A DNA stretch of 64,000 bases from Bacteroidia bacterium (lineage in GTDB: Bacteria; Bacteroidota; Bacteroidia; Bacteroidales; Dysgonomonadaceae): NCBI GenBank assembly GCA_025999435.1, contig BNXH01000002.1, positions 16,220 through 80,219 of the forward strand, read 5' to 3'. The position numbers and the translations under genes are program-made. Positions 25,940 to 34,795 of this stretch are shown here, piece after piece. The notes under the pieces were generated by a model. That model was given only the letters and a program-made list of their open reading frames with translations, ran no database searches and was not told where the DNA came from. The first letter of the stretch is position 1. Every line of letters begins with the position of its first letter.

Positions 25940-27277
25940 CTATACAACTCCTTGCGCGATCATTGCACGTGCTACTTTCATAAAGCCGGCAACATTTGCA
26001 CCTTTCACATAGTTGATATACCCGCTGGCTTCTTTGCCATATTTCAGGCTTTGACCATGTATATTTTTCATTATTTGATGAAGTTTCTGATCCACTTCTT
26101 CTTCTGTCCACTGTATGTGCATCGCATTTTGGCTCATTTCCAAACCTGATGTGGCTACACCTCCCGCATTGACAGCCTTGCCCGGAGCAAACAATGTTTT
26201 CTTTTCGATGAACAGATCCACAGCCTCGGCAGTACAACCCATATTCGAAACTTCAGCTACACAAGTTACACCACTAGCAATAAGAGCAGCTGCATCTTTG
26301 TCGTTCAATTCGTTTTGTATAGCGCATGGCAAAGCAATATCCACTTTTTGTTCCCAAGGTTTTCTGCCCGGATAGAATGTAGAGTTAGGGTATTTTTCCG
26401 CATATGGAGCTACAACATCGTTGCCCGAATCACGAAGTTCGAGCATATATTCGATTTTCTCTCCGCTAACGCCATCCGGATCGTATATATATCCGTCAGG
26501 ACCTGATATGGTAACTACTTTTGCTCCTAGTTCGGTCGCTTTCAGGGCTGCACCCCAAGCTACGTTGCCGAAGCCTGAAATAGAGACCGTTTTACCTTTA
26601 ATGTCTATATTTTTAGCTTTCAACATCTCATTCACGAAATACAAAGCTCCAAACCCTGTCGCTTCGGGACGAATAAGCGAGCCGCCGTAATCGAGCCCTT
26701 TTCCCGTAAATGTACCCGTATTTTCCCTTGCCAGTTTTTTATACATGCCATACAAGTAGCCGATTTCGCGAGTACCTACGCCTATGTCGCCGGCAGGAAC
26801 GTCTGTGTCGGGACCGATATTGCGCCATAGTTCAAGTATGAATGCCTGACAAAAACGCATGATTTCGGCATTCGATTTGCCTTTCGGGCTAAAATCGGAA
26901 CCACCTTTACCACCTCCCATCGGAAGTGTAGTCAGCGCATTTTTGAAAGTCTGTTCAAATCCTAAAAACTTAAGAGTTGAAAGGTTTACAGATGCATGGA
27001 ATCTTAGGCCTCCTTTGTACGGGCCGATGGCGTTGTTGAACTGCACGCGATAACCAATATTTACCTGGATATCGCCTTTGTCGTCTACCCACGCAACGCG
27101 GAATGTAAATATCCTGTCGGGTTCAACGAGACGTTCTATGATACGGTTTTTTTCAAATTCGGGGTGCTGATTGTATACATCTTCAATGGATACAAGTACC
27201 TCTTTAACAGCTTGTAAAAATTCAGGCTCACCTGGGTGTTTTGCCTCTAGTGTTGATAAAATGCTATCTATTCTCAT
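25940..27277 (-). CDS. gdhA: Glutamate dehydrogenase (NADP-type, hexameric)
   Basis: A 445-residue enzyme that interconverts glutamate with 2-oxoglutarate and ammonia. Family lines: YRVQFNNAIGPYKGGLRFH, GGGKGGSDFSPKGKSNAEIM with the catalytic Lys, PAGDIGVGTREIGYLYG, TGKGLDYGGSLIRPEATGFG, and the nucleotide-binding GFGNVAWGAALKATELGAKV. The absence of an acidic residue after the GxGxxA region fits NADP use, though this is not certain. A TACATTTG box upstream (27311-27318) suggests its own promoter, and a terminator lies downstream. Confidence 0.94.
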   Translation of the reverse strand: MRIDSILSTLEAKHPGEPEFLQAVKEVLVSIEDVYNQHPEFEKNRIIERLVEPDRIFTFRVAWVDDKGDIQVNIGYRVQFNNAIGPYKGGLRFHASVNLSTLKFLGFEQTFKNALTTLPMGGGKGGSDFSPKGKSNAEIMRFCQAFILELWRNIGPDTDVPAGDIGVGTREIGYLYGMYKKLARENTGTFTGKGLDYGGSLIRPEATGFGALYFVNEMLKAKNIDIKGKTVSISGFGNVAWGAALKATELGAKVVTISGPDGYIYDPDGVSGEKIEYMLELRDSGNDVVAPYAEKYPNSTFYPGRKPWEQKVDIALPCAIQNELNDKDAAALIASGVTCVAEVSNMGCTAEAVDLFIEKKTLFAPGKAVNAGGVATSGLEMSQNAMHIQWTEEEVDQKLHQIMKNIHGQSLKYGKEASGYINYVKGANVAGFMKVARAMIAQGVV

Positions 27278-27310
27278 GATTTAAAAGGTTGAGTCAGTTA
27301 AATAACTATA

Positions 27311-27318
27311 CAAATGTA
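27311..27318 (-). promoter_or_regulatory. -7 box for gdhA
   Basis: Reads TACATTTG on the minus strand, 33 bp upstream of the gdhA ATG, a match to TAnnTTTG. Confidence 0.6.
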
Positions 27319-27499
27319 TAAATAAAGAAGCATTTAAAATCATTTTATTATTGTTTTTTTTATGATTTAAAACATAGAATAGCCTGATCATAACGTAATG
27401 GATCTGAATGAAATGATAGATTTTTTTTTATTTTTGATTAAAATGACAAGGTGTAACAAAGCATGAAATTAAAATGTTATAATTCCCAAAGAAAGGTGT

Positions 27500-27507
27500 T
27501 ATATTTG
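27500..27507 (+). promoter_or_regulatory. -7 box for the serine acetyltransferase gene
   Basis: TATATTTG ending 24 bp before the ATG at 27532, a full TAnnTTTG match. Confidence 0.6.
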
Positions 27508-27531
27508 TCTCTCTGAAAAAAAGAAGAGGTT

Positions 27532-28350
27532 ATGATAAATATTTATAAAATAGCCAGCAAATTGAGAGCCGAATCAAAACATTTGCCTATAAACAGGATA
27601 GAGCTTGAAGATGCCCTGAATACACTTATCCACAGGGTGCTTTTTCCTATATGTGACCAGGAAAAATCGCGGGAAAAAAAACTTTATTATTTTTATTCGG
27701 TTCTTGTCGAGAATATTACTGCTTTGCTGGATCGTAAACAAGCCGAGGAAATTGTTGACAAGTTTATCGCAAAATTGCCTGAATTGCAGGATCAATTATA
27801 TGAAGAAGCTGAGGTGTACTCACTGAATGACCCTGCTGCCAAATCGGTAGAAGAGGTGATATTGACGTATCCGGGTTTCTTTGCCCAAGTGGTTTACCGG
27901 ATATCCCATGAGTTTTATAAAATGAATACTCCAATCATTCCACGCTTGTTTTCGGAATACGCCCACTCTAAGGTTGGTATAGATATAAATCCGGGTGCAG
28001 AGATCGGCAGGGCGTTTTATATCGATCATGGTACAGGTATTGTAATTGGTGAGACTACTATAATAGGTGACAATGTGAAGATATATCAGGGTGTGACTTT
28101 AGGCGCTTTATTTGTAACCAAGGGCCAAAGCAATAGAAAGAGGCATCCGACCATTGAAGATAATGTGGTGATTTATGCCGGAGCCACGATTCTTGGGGGA
28201 ACGACCGTAGTGGGGCACGATTCGGTGATAGGAGGAAACGCCTGGCTGACAAAAAGCGTAGTCCCTTACTCTCTGGTACAGCAAAATGCAGAAATCAGAA
28301 TACATAATACTCTTAGCCCAAAAGGTGATATTCTCGATTTTAATATATAA
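27532..28350 (+). CDS. cysE: Serine O-acetyltransferase
   Basis: A 272-residue acyltransferase that makes O-acetylserine for cysteine synthesis. An N-terminal helical region (1-130) precedes a left-handed beta-helix: GIDINPGAEIGRAFYIDHGTG carries the catalytic His, followed by VIGETTIIGDNVKIYQGVTLG, HPTIEDNVVIYAGATILGG and VVGHDSVIGGNAWLTKSV. These hexapeptide repeats and the IDHGTGIVIGE line identify it as a CysE/EpsC-type enzyme. It stands alone behind its own promoter box and is followed by a heptamer repeat region rather than a gene of the pathway. Confidence 0.9.
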   Translation: MINIYKIASKLRAESKHLPINRIELEDALNTLIHRVLFPICDQEKSREKKLYYFYSVLVENITALLDRKQAEEIVDKFIAKLPELQDQLYEEAEVYSLNDPAAKSVEEVILTYPGFFAQVVYRISHEFYKMNTPIIPRLFSEYAHSKVGIDINPGAEIGRAFYIDHGTGIVIGETTIIGDNVKIYQGVTLGALFVTKGQSNRKRHPTIEDNVVIYAGATILGGTTVVGHDSVIGGNAWLTKSVVPYSLVQQNAEIRIHNTLSPKGDILDFNI

Positions 28351-28360
28351 TGTCAATCAG

Positions 28361-28449
28361 TAGTTAGTAGTAAGTAGTTAGTAATAAGTAGTAAGTTCCG
28401 AGTTTTTGTCGCTTCGCGCCGTTGTTTACGGCTCACTGTTTACTGTTTA
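28361..28449. repeat. Heptamer tract plus GTCGCTTCGCGCC motif
   Basis: Five heptamers in phase: TAGTTAG, TAGTAAG, TAGTTAG, TAATAAG, TAGTAAG (28361-28395), then TGTCGCTTCGCGCCGT (28407-28422) and a tandem ACTGTTT (about 28435-28448). The same unit is found in the prophage at 8900-8948 on the other strand. Confidence 0.8.
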
Positions 28450-28495
28450 TTAAATAATTCTTTGTACTTTCGTAGCAACTAATCAATAGAATGTG

Positions 28496-28948
28496 ATGGA
28501 AGAAGTACGTAAAAATCCTGCCTCTCTTATAAAAGCCACTTTCCAACAGGCGATAGCTACTTTAGCTACTGATTATAATGGAAGTTCGCTGACGGACATT
28601 TTTATAGTAGTAGATAAGGAAAGCGGAGAGGTCGCATTTTATGATGATGAAGAAAACAAAGTCGGTGAGATTGTCGTATTCGATTGGGTAAATAAAGTGG
28701 ATGAACTGGAAGATGAAACCATTATATCGGTGCTCAGAGAAGTGACAACACAACTGGATGATGAGGATATGTTTTCTTCCCTCGATTTATTTAAGCCTTT
28801 CTCTGTGAATTATTCCGACGATAGCTTTTCCGTTATAGAAGAACTTCTGCTGATCAATGAGGATTCAATTGTGAAGATAGACAATGATCTGATGGAAAAA
28901 TTCGATCGCGAATTCGACGAATTTCTGGATAAACTGCTGAAAGAATAG
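28496..28948 (+). CDS. Conserved-looking acidic protein of unknown function
   Basis: A 150-residue acidic protein (MEEVRKNPASLIKATFQQAI). It has DIFIVVDKESGEVAFYDDEENKVGE (a strand pair), VFDWVNKVDELEDETIISVL and a long acidic C-terminal part ending REFDEFLDKLLKE. No catalytic motif or membrane span is visible, and I do not recognise a family. The ATG at 28496 is chosen over a GTG at 28493. A TACTTTCG box about 25 bp upstream is a weak promoter match. It converges on the flavin reductase gene, whose last base is adjacent to its stop. Confidence 0.7.
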   Translation: MEEVRKNPASLIKATFQQAIATLATDYNGSSLTDIFIVVDKESGEVAFYDDEENKVGEIVVFDWVNKVDELEDETIISVLREVTTQLDDEDMFSSLDLFKPFSVNYSDDSFSVIEELLLINEDSIVKIDNDLMEKFDREFDEFLDKLLKE

Positions 28949-29518
28949 TCAACTCTTCTTTTTCTTTACAGACCAGCCAAAGCCTCCGATCTTATTTCCA
29001 AGTTCGTAGTATTGTCCGTGTGAGTATGCGATAGGATTGGCGTCTTCGAGACTGAACTTGCCGGTTTCGGCATTAATATATTTTTCATCCGCTTTTACAT
29101 TCACCACGTCGGCGATAAACATGTCGTGCGACCCTAAACTGAGTATTTCTCTTACCCTGCATTCTATATTCAACGGCGATTCTTCAATGACGGGAGCCTG
29201 TACGATGGAGGCTTTTCCGGCAGTCAATCCCATATCCGCGAACTTATTGAAGTCTTTACCTGACTTTACACCGCACCAGTCGGTAGCATAAGCCAGCTCC
29301 TGTGTCGTAATATTGATCACAAACTCCATATTCCTTTTGATGATTTCGTACGAATACCTTTCGGGGCGGACAGAAATATAACACATGGGCGGATTCGTAC
29401 AGATGGTTCCCAACCAGCTAAGTGTTATTATATTGTATTCTTCCGCGGTGCAGCCACAACTAATCATCGCGGCGGGCAGCGGGTATATCAATGTTCCGGG
29501 TTTCCAGTCTTGTTTCAT
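28949..29518 (-). CDS. Flavin reductase-like, FMN-binding split-barrel protein
   Basis: A 189-residue protein (starts [20 protein letters not shown]). It follows the flavoredoxin/flavin reductase pattern: PAAMISCGCTAEEYNIITLSWLGTICTNPP (FMN contact), ISVRPERYSYEIIKRNMEFV, NITTQELAYATDWCGVKSG and HDMFIADVVNVKADEKYIN. Such proteins reduce or bind FMN; the partner is unknown. Its ATG overlaps the pyrI stop (ATGA), so it is the third gene of the pyrB operon. A link to pyrimidine synthesis, for example redox supply to dihydroorotate metabolism, is only a guess. An upstream in-frame extension to 29650 would lie in pyrI and is rejected. Confidence 0.8.
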   Translation of the reverse strand: MKQDWKPGTLIYPLPAAMISCGCTAEEYNIITLSWLGTICTNPPMCYISVRPERYSYEIIKRNMEFVINITTQELAYATDWCGVKSGKDFNKFADMGLTAGKASIVQAPVIEESPLNIECRVREILSLGSHDMFIADVVNVKADEKYINAETGKFSLEDANPIAYSHGQYYELGNKIGGFGWSVKKKKS

Positions 29519-29976
29519 TTCAGGATGACCTCGTCTTTCTTTATTTTGAGGTCGCAATAATGGCAGCGTAATTCTATGTTCTTGCAATCGATGACATTGA
29601 AGCGTGTTAGCATCGGTTCGTTGTTCGTTATGCATTTCGGATTGTTGCACTTTACGATACCCTTTATGACCTGAGGCAGTTCTACCCGTTTCTTCTCCAC
29701 CACCCTGTAATCTTTGATAATATTCAGGACTACATTCGGCGCTATCAGGGCTATTTTGTTTATTTCATCCTCTTCGAAAAACTTGTCGGCAATCTTTATA
29801 ATACCCTTCGAATCCATTTTTTTGCTTTCAAGGTTGTTTCCGATTGTAATAGGATTGTCCAGTTTTTCCAATCCCAACAGAGATACGACCTTAAAGACGA
29901 CATTGGTTGGTATATGATCTATTGCTGTGCCGTCGCACAAAGCGGCTACTTGCAGTTCTTTTCTTTGTTCTTTCAT
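29515..29976 (-). CDS. pyrI: Aspartate carbamoyltransferase regulatory subunit
   Basis: A 153-residue protein that binds nucleotide effectors and joins PyrB trimers. The N-terminal allosteric domain has [17 protein letters not shown] and [20 protein letters not shown]. The C-terminal zinc domain shows the four cysteines in CNNPKC and CHYC, with [11 protein letters not shown] between. Length equals that of the E. coli subunit (153). Start overlaps the pyrB stop by 4 bp and its stop overlaps the flavin reductase start by 4 bp. Confidence 0.95.
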   Translation of the reverse strand: MKEQRKELQVAALCDGTAIDHIPTNVVFKVVSLLGLEKLDNPITIGNNLESKKMDSKGIIKIADKFFEEDEINKIALIAPNVVLNIIKDYRVVEKKRVELPQVIKGIVKCNNPKCITNNEPMLTRFNVIDCKNIELRCHYCDLKIKKDEVILK

Positions 29977-30908
29977 GTTGTTGTCGTGTTAGAATCTACT
30001 TTTATATTCAACGAGTCGCAAATAACGGCCTGTCTTGTGAAAACACCATTCTTAGCCTGTTCGAAGTAGTAAGCTTTCGGGCTATCGTCCACGTCCTGTT
30101 GTATCTCGTTTACCCGTGGCAGCGGGTGCAATATTCTCAAATTATCTTTAGTATCTTCCAGCATGTCTTTCCTGAGAATGTATACGTTCTTCACTTTCTC
30201 GTATTCCATCAGGTCTGTGAAACGCTCACGTTGCACCCGCGTCATATATAAAATGTCGGCATGATTGATTACCTCGGGCGAAAAATCAATATCCTCATCG
30301 TATTTTATCCCTCGTTTGTCGCAGAAGTTCTTGTAAGTATCCGGTAATCTCAGTTCTTCCGGCGCTACAAAGTGGAATGTAGGGTTAAAGTGTGACATGC
30401 CTATTATCAGTGAGTGTACCGTGCGTCCGTACTTGAGGTCGCCAACAATGGTGATAGTCAGGTTTTCCAGCGTGCCCTGCGTTTTATATATCGAATAAAT
30501 ATCCAACATGGTTTGTGTAGGGTGCTGGTTGGCTCCGTCTCCGGCATTGATAACCGGCACAGACGATACTTCCGAGGCATAGCGCGCGGCGCCTTCCAGG
30601 TGATGACGCATAATGATGATGTCAGAATAGTTGTTTACCATCAATATTGTATCTTTCAAGGTTTCGCCTTTGGAAGAACTGGTTGTGGCTGCATCGGAGA
30701 ATCCTATGATCCGCCCTCCAAGCCTGTTTACGGCAGTTTCGAAACTCAGGCGTGTACGGGTTGAAGGTTCGAAAAAGAGAGTGGCGCAGACTTTACCCTC
30801 CAGTAATTTTCTGTTGGGCTGTTCATCGAACTGTTTTGCCAGATTCAGTATTCGCAGAATGTCCTCTTTCGAATAATCTGTAATTGAAACCAGACTTTTG
30901 TTACTCAT
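29973..30908 (-). CDS. pyrB: Aspartate carbamoyltransferase catalytic subunit
   Basis: A 311-residue enzyme for the first committed step of pyrimidine synthesis. Family motifs: [22 protein letters not shown] (carbamoyl phosphate loop, STRTR), [33 protein letters not shown], and TRVQRERF and HPLPRVNEI near the C-terminus. It forms an operon with pyrI and the flavin reductase, with ATGA-type overlaps. The start codon ATG at 30908 overlaps the stop of a 54-codon leader ORF (ATGA), which runs through an intrinsic terminator. This suggests UTP-sensitive transcription attenuation as known for enterobacterial pyrBI. Confidence 0.95.
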   Translation of the reverse strand: MSNKSLVSITDYSKEDILRILNLAKQFDEQPNRKLLEGKVCATLFFEPSTRTRLSFETAVNRLGGRIIGFSDAATTSSSKGETLKDTILMVNNYSDIIIMRHHLEGAARYASEVSSVPVINAGDGANQHPTQTMLDIYSIYKTQGTLENLTITIVGDLKYGRTVHSLIIGMSHFNPTFHFVAPEELRLPDTYKNFCDKRGIKYDEDIDFSPEVINHADILYMTRVQRERFTDLMEYEKVKNVYILRKDMLEDTKDNLRILHPLPRVNEIQQDVDDSPKAYYFEQAKNGVFTRQAVICDSLNIKVDSNTTTT

Positions 30909-31069
30909 ACGGTTATTATATTTTGAAAAGATGATTTTAGATCAAAAAAAATCCCCGAAAAAGAAAACTTCTTCGAGGGCAAAATATCTGATTGTCGCAA
31001 TAAATCGTGAATAATAAACAGATCGTCGTAAGGCATATGGCTCATATTATGTAAGGATGCTCTTTTCAT
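30905..31069 (-). CDS. pyrB leader peptide ORF (pyrL-like, 54 aa)
   Basis: The minus strand from ATG (31069) reads 54 codons beginning [18 protein letters not shown] and ending QNIITV, with its TGA overlapping the pyrB ATG. Codons 31-38 form the terminator stem and codons 40-42 (ATT TTT TTT) the U-run. In E. coli pyrL, a 44-residue leader ORF runs through the attenuator and ends just before pyrB; low UTP slows polymerase at U-rich DNA so the coupled ribosome opens the terminator. The present leader has no detectable sequence similarity to pyrL, but the geometry is the same. No strong ribosome-binding site is seen, as usual for this group. Confidence 0.6.
   Translation of the reverse strand: MKRASLHNMSHMPYDDLFIIHDLLRQSDILPSKKFSFSGIFFDLKSSFQNIITV
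30944..30980 (-). terminator. Intrinsic terminator (attenuator) upstream of pyrB
   Basis: Minus strand: CCCTCGAAGAAG, loop TTTT, CTTTTTCGGGGA, then eight T. Eleven base pairs, two of them G-U, end in a U-run. It lies 36 bp before the pyrB ATG, after the promoter box at 31092-31099, so transcription must pass it to reach pyrB. Confidence 0.75.
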
Positions 31070-31091
31070 AAAATTACGATCTTATTTCTTA

Positions 31092-31099
31092 CAAAGATA
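31092..31099 (-). promoter_or_regulatory. -7 box for the pyrB leader transcript
   Basis: Reads TATCTTTG on the minus strand, a full TAnnTTTG match, 22 bp before the leader ATG. No clear TTTG -33 box is seen. Confidence 0.55.
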
Positions 31100-31179
31100 A
31101 AAACTTTTTTCGAGATAGTTTGTATTATTTTTTTAGTAATTAGGGTAAATGCACGAAATAAATTTGGGTTTGCCCTACC

Positions 31180-32085
31180 CTATTTCCCCAGCAATCCCCG
31201 TGTTACATTCCATCTGAACTGCAACAACTTCCAACCTTTCGACGGGGTTAACCTGATTGTATAAATAAGGAACAGGACAATAGAGCCCAGCCATTTTTTA
31301 CATTCCGACAGCATCCGGCCGCGATATGCTTTGGGCGAAACAGCTTTTGTTCGTATCCGTTCACTCTTTCCTATCGAGTACGTCAGTTCCCTGAAGTGAG
31401 ATTCCGATAATTTCTTTTCAGGGATATAGTGGTGAATACCCATTTGCGGAAGATAGTAAAAAACTTCATTTCCCCGGGTCAGCCTGTCGTACAGATCTTT
31501 CTCCTCAGCCCCGATAAGCCCTGTCCCTTTTCTTCCCAGCTCTACATTGAAAAGTCCGTATTTGTCAAACACTTCTTTCCTGAACGCGGAGTTTCCTCCT
31601 CCGGGATATTTGCCATTGCGGAACGGCTTCTCCTTATCCCCTTCGTACAATGCTCCCCCCAGAAGCTGCTCGGTATAGTGGGACAGCCATTGGGGCTTTT
31701 CTACCTCATAGACGGGAATAATAGGCCCTCCGCAAGCGCTGACATCAGGGTACGATTCAAAAAAACAGGATATACAGGAAAGGTAATGGTCGAACACGGT
31801 AGCATCGTCATCTACAAAAACGAGTATGTCCCCCCTACTCTCCTTTACTCCTCTGTTGCGGGCATAGGATAGCCCCTGATTGGTTTCCAGAAAGTAGTGG
31901 AATTCGACTTGCGGATAATCTGCCTGAAATTGCCTGCAAATACTCTCCGTACTATCTGTACTATTGTTGTTCACCATGACTATCTCATAGTCTTGGTACG
32001 GAAAATCCTGTTCTGCAACACTCTTCAAAGCGTTGTACAGGTATTTTTCCCTGTTATATGTACAGAATATGACGGATAGTTTCAT
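31180..32085 (-). CDS. Glycosyltransferase family 2
   Basis: A 301-residue GT-A enzyme. It starts MKLSVIFCTYNREKYLYNAL (nucleotide-sugar loop), has EIVMVNNNSTDSTESICRQF, GLSYARNRGVKESRGDILVF and the metal motif VDDDAT, then a KYPGGGNSAFRKEVFDKYG acceptor-side line and GRKGTGLIGAEEKDLYDRL. A hydrophobic stretch near 270 (LGSIVLFLIYTIRL) may touch the membrane. Substrate and product are not known. It is leftward, upstream of the pyrB leader and downstream of the YfhO-like gene (63-bp gap with heptamer repeats). Confidence 0.88.
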   Translation of the reverse strand: MKLSVIFCTYNREKYLYNALKSVAEQDFPYQDYEIVMVNNNSTDSTESICRQFQADYPQVEFHYFLETNQGLSYARNRGVKESRGDILVFVDDDATVFDHYLSCISCFFESYPDVSACGGPIIPVYEVEKPQWLSHYTEQLLGGALYEGDKEKPFRNGKYPGGGNSAFRKEVFDKYGLFNVELGRKGTGLIGAEEKDLYDRLTRGNEVFYYLPQMGIHHYIPEKKLSESHFRELTYSIGKSERIRTKAVSPKAYRGRMLSECKKWLGSIVLFLIYTIRLTPSKGWKLLQFRWNVTRGLLGK

Positions 32086-32094
32086 TTTTTTCAG

Positions 32095-32115
32095 TAGTTA
32101 GTAGCCAGTAGTCGG
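32095..32115. repeat. Three TAGnnnG heptamers
   Basis: TAGTTAG, TAGCCAG, TAGTCGG in phase (32095-32115), between the glycosyltransferase and the YfhO-like gene. It belongs to the family at 28361-28395 and 8900-8948. Confidence 0.7.
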
Positions 32116-32148
32116 TAAACAATCTCTTCACTGTCTACAGCCTACTAT

Positions 32149-34668
32149 CTACTTAATTCTTTTAACATTCATCACAATAATCCCTACCAGCAATAGTATC
32201 AATAGTGCCGAAGATGCTGTCGTCACAGTACGGCTGGTATGGTACCCTTTCGGCTCGAATCTGAAAATTATTTCATGTTCGCCTGCCGGTACACGCATCG
32301 CTCTCAATGTCCAGTCGGCACGGAAATGAGGGACTTCCTTGCCATCGATAGAAGCCTGCCACCCGTCAGAAAAATAAATCTCGGACAAAACAGCCAACTG
32401 CTCGCTTCCGGCTTTCGATTTATACGTCAATTTGTTTGGCTTATACCCTGTCAATGTAATGGTTGCCGTAGAATCGGCAACTATATTCAAGCCTGATAAT
32501 TCGCTTTCGAAACGTTTATCTACAACAGCGGTTCTTGCTGCGTCTAACGTATTCAGGGCAAGAATTTCTTCATCAGCATTGTTCACCAACTTGTATTCAC
32601 CCACAAACCACGCGTTACCCATTGCATATGGGTTTACAAGAGGCGGCTGACTAGGATGGTAGATCACATATTTGGCATTCAGCATGTTCAGTGAAGGTGT
32701 ACCGGCAAATGAAGCTGTAATAGTATCAATATTTTGTGACTGGAAAGAACCGATTATATGATTTACCTCATCACCTAAACGGTGTTCGATCAACTCCTGA
32801 TAGCGTTTTAGCTTGGCGGCATGGTATCCTCCTACCGATTTATGATAATATGATGTACTTGTTTCTTCGAATGTATTGTTCAGGTTCAGCACCCTGTAAG
32901 AAGGATGTTGGTCTTGTAATATCGCTTTGTCGGCGACTGATTGAGGAAATGTCTGAGTTTTATAGGTAGACTTGTTAACAAAGTTCTTTTCACCTAAATA
33001 TCGTTTATCTACATTCCACAAATCGGCCAGTATCAGAACTGTTATCCCTATAGATCCGTACAACACCAGTTTCCGCGCTTCCATTTTCGAACGAAGGGCA
33101 AAAAACATCACTCCTCCCGCAAGCAGGACAAACAGAAGCGATCTGAAAGCATCGGCTGTCAGTAAATCTTTACGGTCGGCAAGCAAAGCCTGGTAAAACC
33201 ATTCAGGCACTTGATCTTTCCATCTGCCATCATTTTCTCCCGCAAAGTTGGTAAACATACCCGGAGCAATCCATGCGACTAAACAAATAACACCGATTGT
33301 ACCCAATGATATGTAAAGAGCTTTTGTCAGTTTCTTTTTATCTATTTCGCCGGAGAAAAACTCTTTTACTCCCCATACAGCGACAATCACTACCGTTAAA
33401 GCCGGAATGACCAGAGCCGAAGACACAGCGCGGAATTTATTGTAAAGCGGGAAGTTATAAAAGAACCAGTCGTTGAACCATTCCAGATTTTTACCCCACG
33501 AAAGAAGAATAAAAAATACTGTAGCGGCAAGTAATGCCCATTTCACATTGCTGCGAATAATTATCATCCCCAGAATAAACAAAAAACAAACGATGACACC
33601 GAAATAAACAGGACCTGACGTAAATGGCTGAGCGCCCCAATATTCGCGCATCACCTGCGCCACCTGATTGGCAAACTCGGCTGGTATTTCTCCCGATTGC
33701 ACTTTTTGAGTCAATATCTTAACACTCTTCGAATCGTTATCATACGGTTTGGAGACGCCTCCATACAGATTTGGGATCATCAATGTAAAAGTCTCCGCTT
33801 TGCCGTAACTCCAGCCAAAGGCGTAATCTTTATCCAACCCTTCCGATTGTTGGGCAGTCTCCGGTTTATTCAGTGTCAGTTCCGATTTTCCGCGTGTACT
33901 TTCTCTTGCCATTTCCAGATTGCCATAAATATTGCCCGCATTACAGGCAAGAGCCAATACCAGAGCAATAGCCAGTACGCCCGACGCTTTCAGAAATGTT
34001 TTTACATCTTTTTTCGATAAAGTTTCTATGGCATATGCGATAAACAGAATAACACAAAGCAAACCCGTATAATAAGTCATTTGCAGGTGGTTACTCTTTA
34101 TTTGGAATGCCAGTCCCAAAGCAAAAAGTATCCCGCCCAATAATATCTTTTTCCGGAACAATGCCATCAGGCCTGCTACGATCAGTGGCATATAGGCCAA
34201 TGTCCATGCTTTGGTAACATGCCCTGCATCGAGGATTATAATATTGTAAGACGATAACGAATAGGCAATCGCGCCTAATACAGAAACCACCGGACCGAAA
34301 CCCATCATACAAAACAGGATGTAGGCCATCAGCATGGCTGTAAATACAGCTCCGGCACTACTGCTTCCTAATGCTTTCAGCGGAGCTTCGAGTACGTCGA
34401 GAAAGTTGGGACTGCCGCCCCAAATACCGATCTGATAAGCCGGCATCCCCGAAAACATCGCTCCTGTCCATTCAGACGATTCGCCCTCGTTGTTATAGTA
34501 GTCACTCAACTCCTTAGATGCTCCCTGAAACTGGGTAACATCGTGTTGAGGAAGAACCTTTCCTTCGATCAGCGGACTGAAATAAAACATCGTTATCGCC
34601 AAAAATGCAACGACTGCGATTACGTGCGGCAAAAGCGTTTTCAGTAGGGTTTGCTCTTTCTTTATCAT
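32149..34668 (-). CDS. YfhO-like multi-pass membrane protein (GT-C fold likely)
   Basis: An 839-residue membrane protein. The N-terminal 550 residues hold at least ten hydrophobic segments (VIAVVAFLAITMFYFSPLI, AMLMAYILFCMMGFGPVV, ALLAATVFFILLSW, and others), with an acidic loop DVTQFQGASKELSDYYN after the first span. The soluble C-terminal part (about 570-815) ends in a final span (TASSALLILLLVGIIVMNV). This is the YfhO family pattern. Bacillus YfhO is linked to glycosylation of teichoic acid; the role in Bacteroidetes is unknown. Neighbouring glycosyltransferase and methyltransferase genes suggest cell-surface glycan work. Confidence 0.82.
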   Translation of the reverse strand: MIKKEQTLLKTLLPHVIAVVAFLAITMFYFSPLIEGKVLPQHDVTQFQGASKELSDYYNNEGESSEWTGAMFSGMPAYQIGIWGGSPNFLDVLEAPLKALGSSSAGAVFTAMLMAYILFCMMGFGPVVSVLGAIAYSLSSYNIIILDAGHVTKAWTLAYMPLIVAGLMALFRKKILLGGILFALGLAFQIKSNHLQMTYYTGLLCVILFIAYAIETLSKKDVKTFLKASGVLAIALVLALACNAGNIYGNLEMARESTRGKSELTLNKPETAQQSEGLDKDYAFGWSYGKAETFTLMIPNLYGGVSKPYDNDSKSVKILTQKVQSGEIPAEFANQVAQVMREYWGAQPFTSGPVYFGVIVCFLFILGMIIIRSNVKWALLAATVFFILLSWGKNLEWFNDWFFYNFPLYNKFRAVSSALVIPALTVVIVAVWGVKEFFSGEIDKKKLTKALYISLGTIGVICLVAWIAPGMFTNFAGENDGRWKDQVPEWFYQALLADRKDLLTADAFRSLLFVLLAGGVMFFALRSKMEARKLVLYGSIGITVLILADLWNVDKRYLGEKNFVNKSTYKTQTFPQSVADKAILQDQHPSYRVLNLNNTFEETSTSYYHKSVGGYHAAKLKRYQELIEHRLGDEVNHIIGSFQSQNIDTITASFAGTPSLNMLNAKYVIYHPSQPPLVNPYAMGNAWFVGEYKLVNNADEEILALNTLDAARTAVVDKRFESELSGLNIVADSTATITLTGYKPNKLTYKSKAGSEQLAVLSEIYFSDGWQASIDGKEVPHFRADWTLRAMRVPAGEHEIIFRFEPKGYHTSRTVTTASSALLILLLVGIIVMNVKRIK

Positions 34669-34713
34669 CTTATTTCGTGTTTATTGTTATTTTTTCTTTA
34701 TTTCTATACTCTT

Positions 34714-34739
34714 TTGTCATGCTGACGACAGGAAGCATC
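34714..34739. repeat. Dispersed 26-bp repeat, copy 1
   Basis: Starts TTGTCATGCTGACGA and ends GGAAGCATC. The complement of the same 26 bp lies at 62906-62931 with one difference. It sits in the 127-bp gap upstream of the YfhO-like gene. Confidence 0.7.
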
Positions 34740-34795
34740 CTTATTTTCATGAGATTTTTCACTTCGTTCAAAATGACACAAGGGAGGATATTTCG

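Noticed and set aside
29515-29650. Longer N-terminus for the flavin reductase
   Set aside because: These codons lie within pyrI in another frame and do not look like the family; the ATG at 29518 overlaps the pyrI stop.
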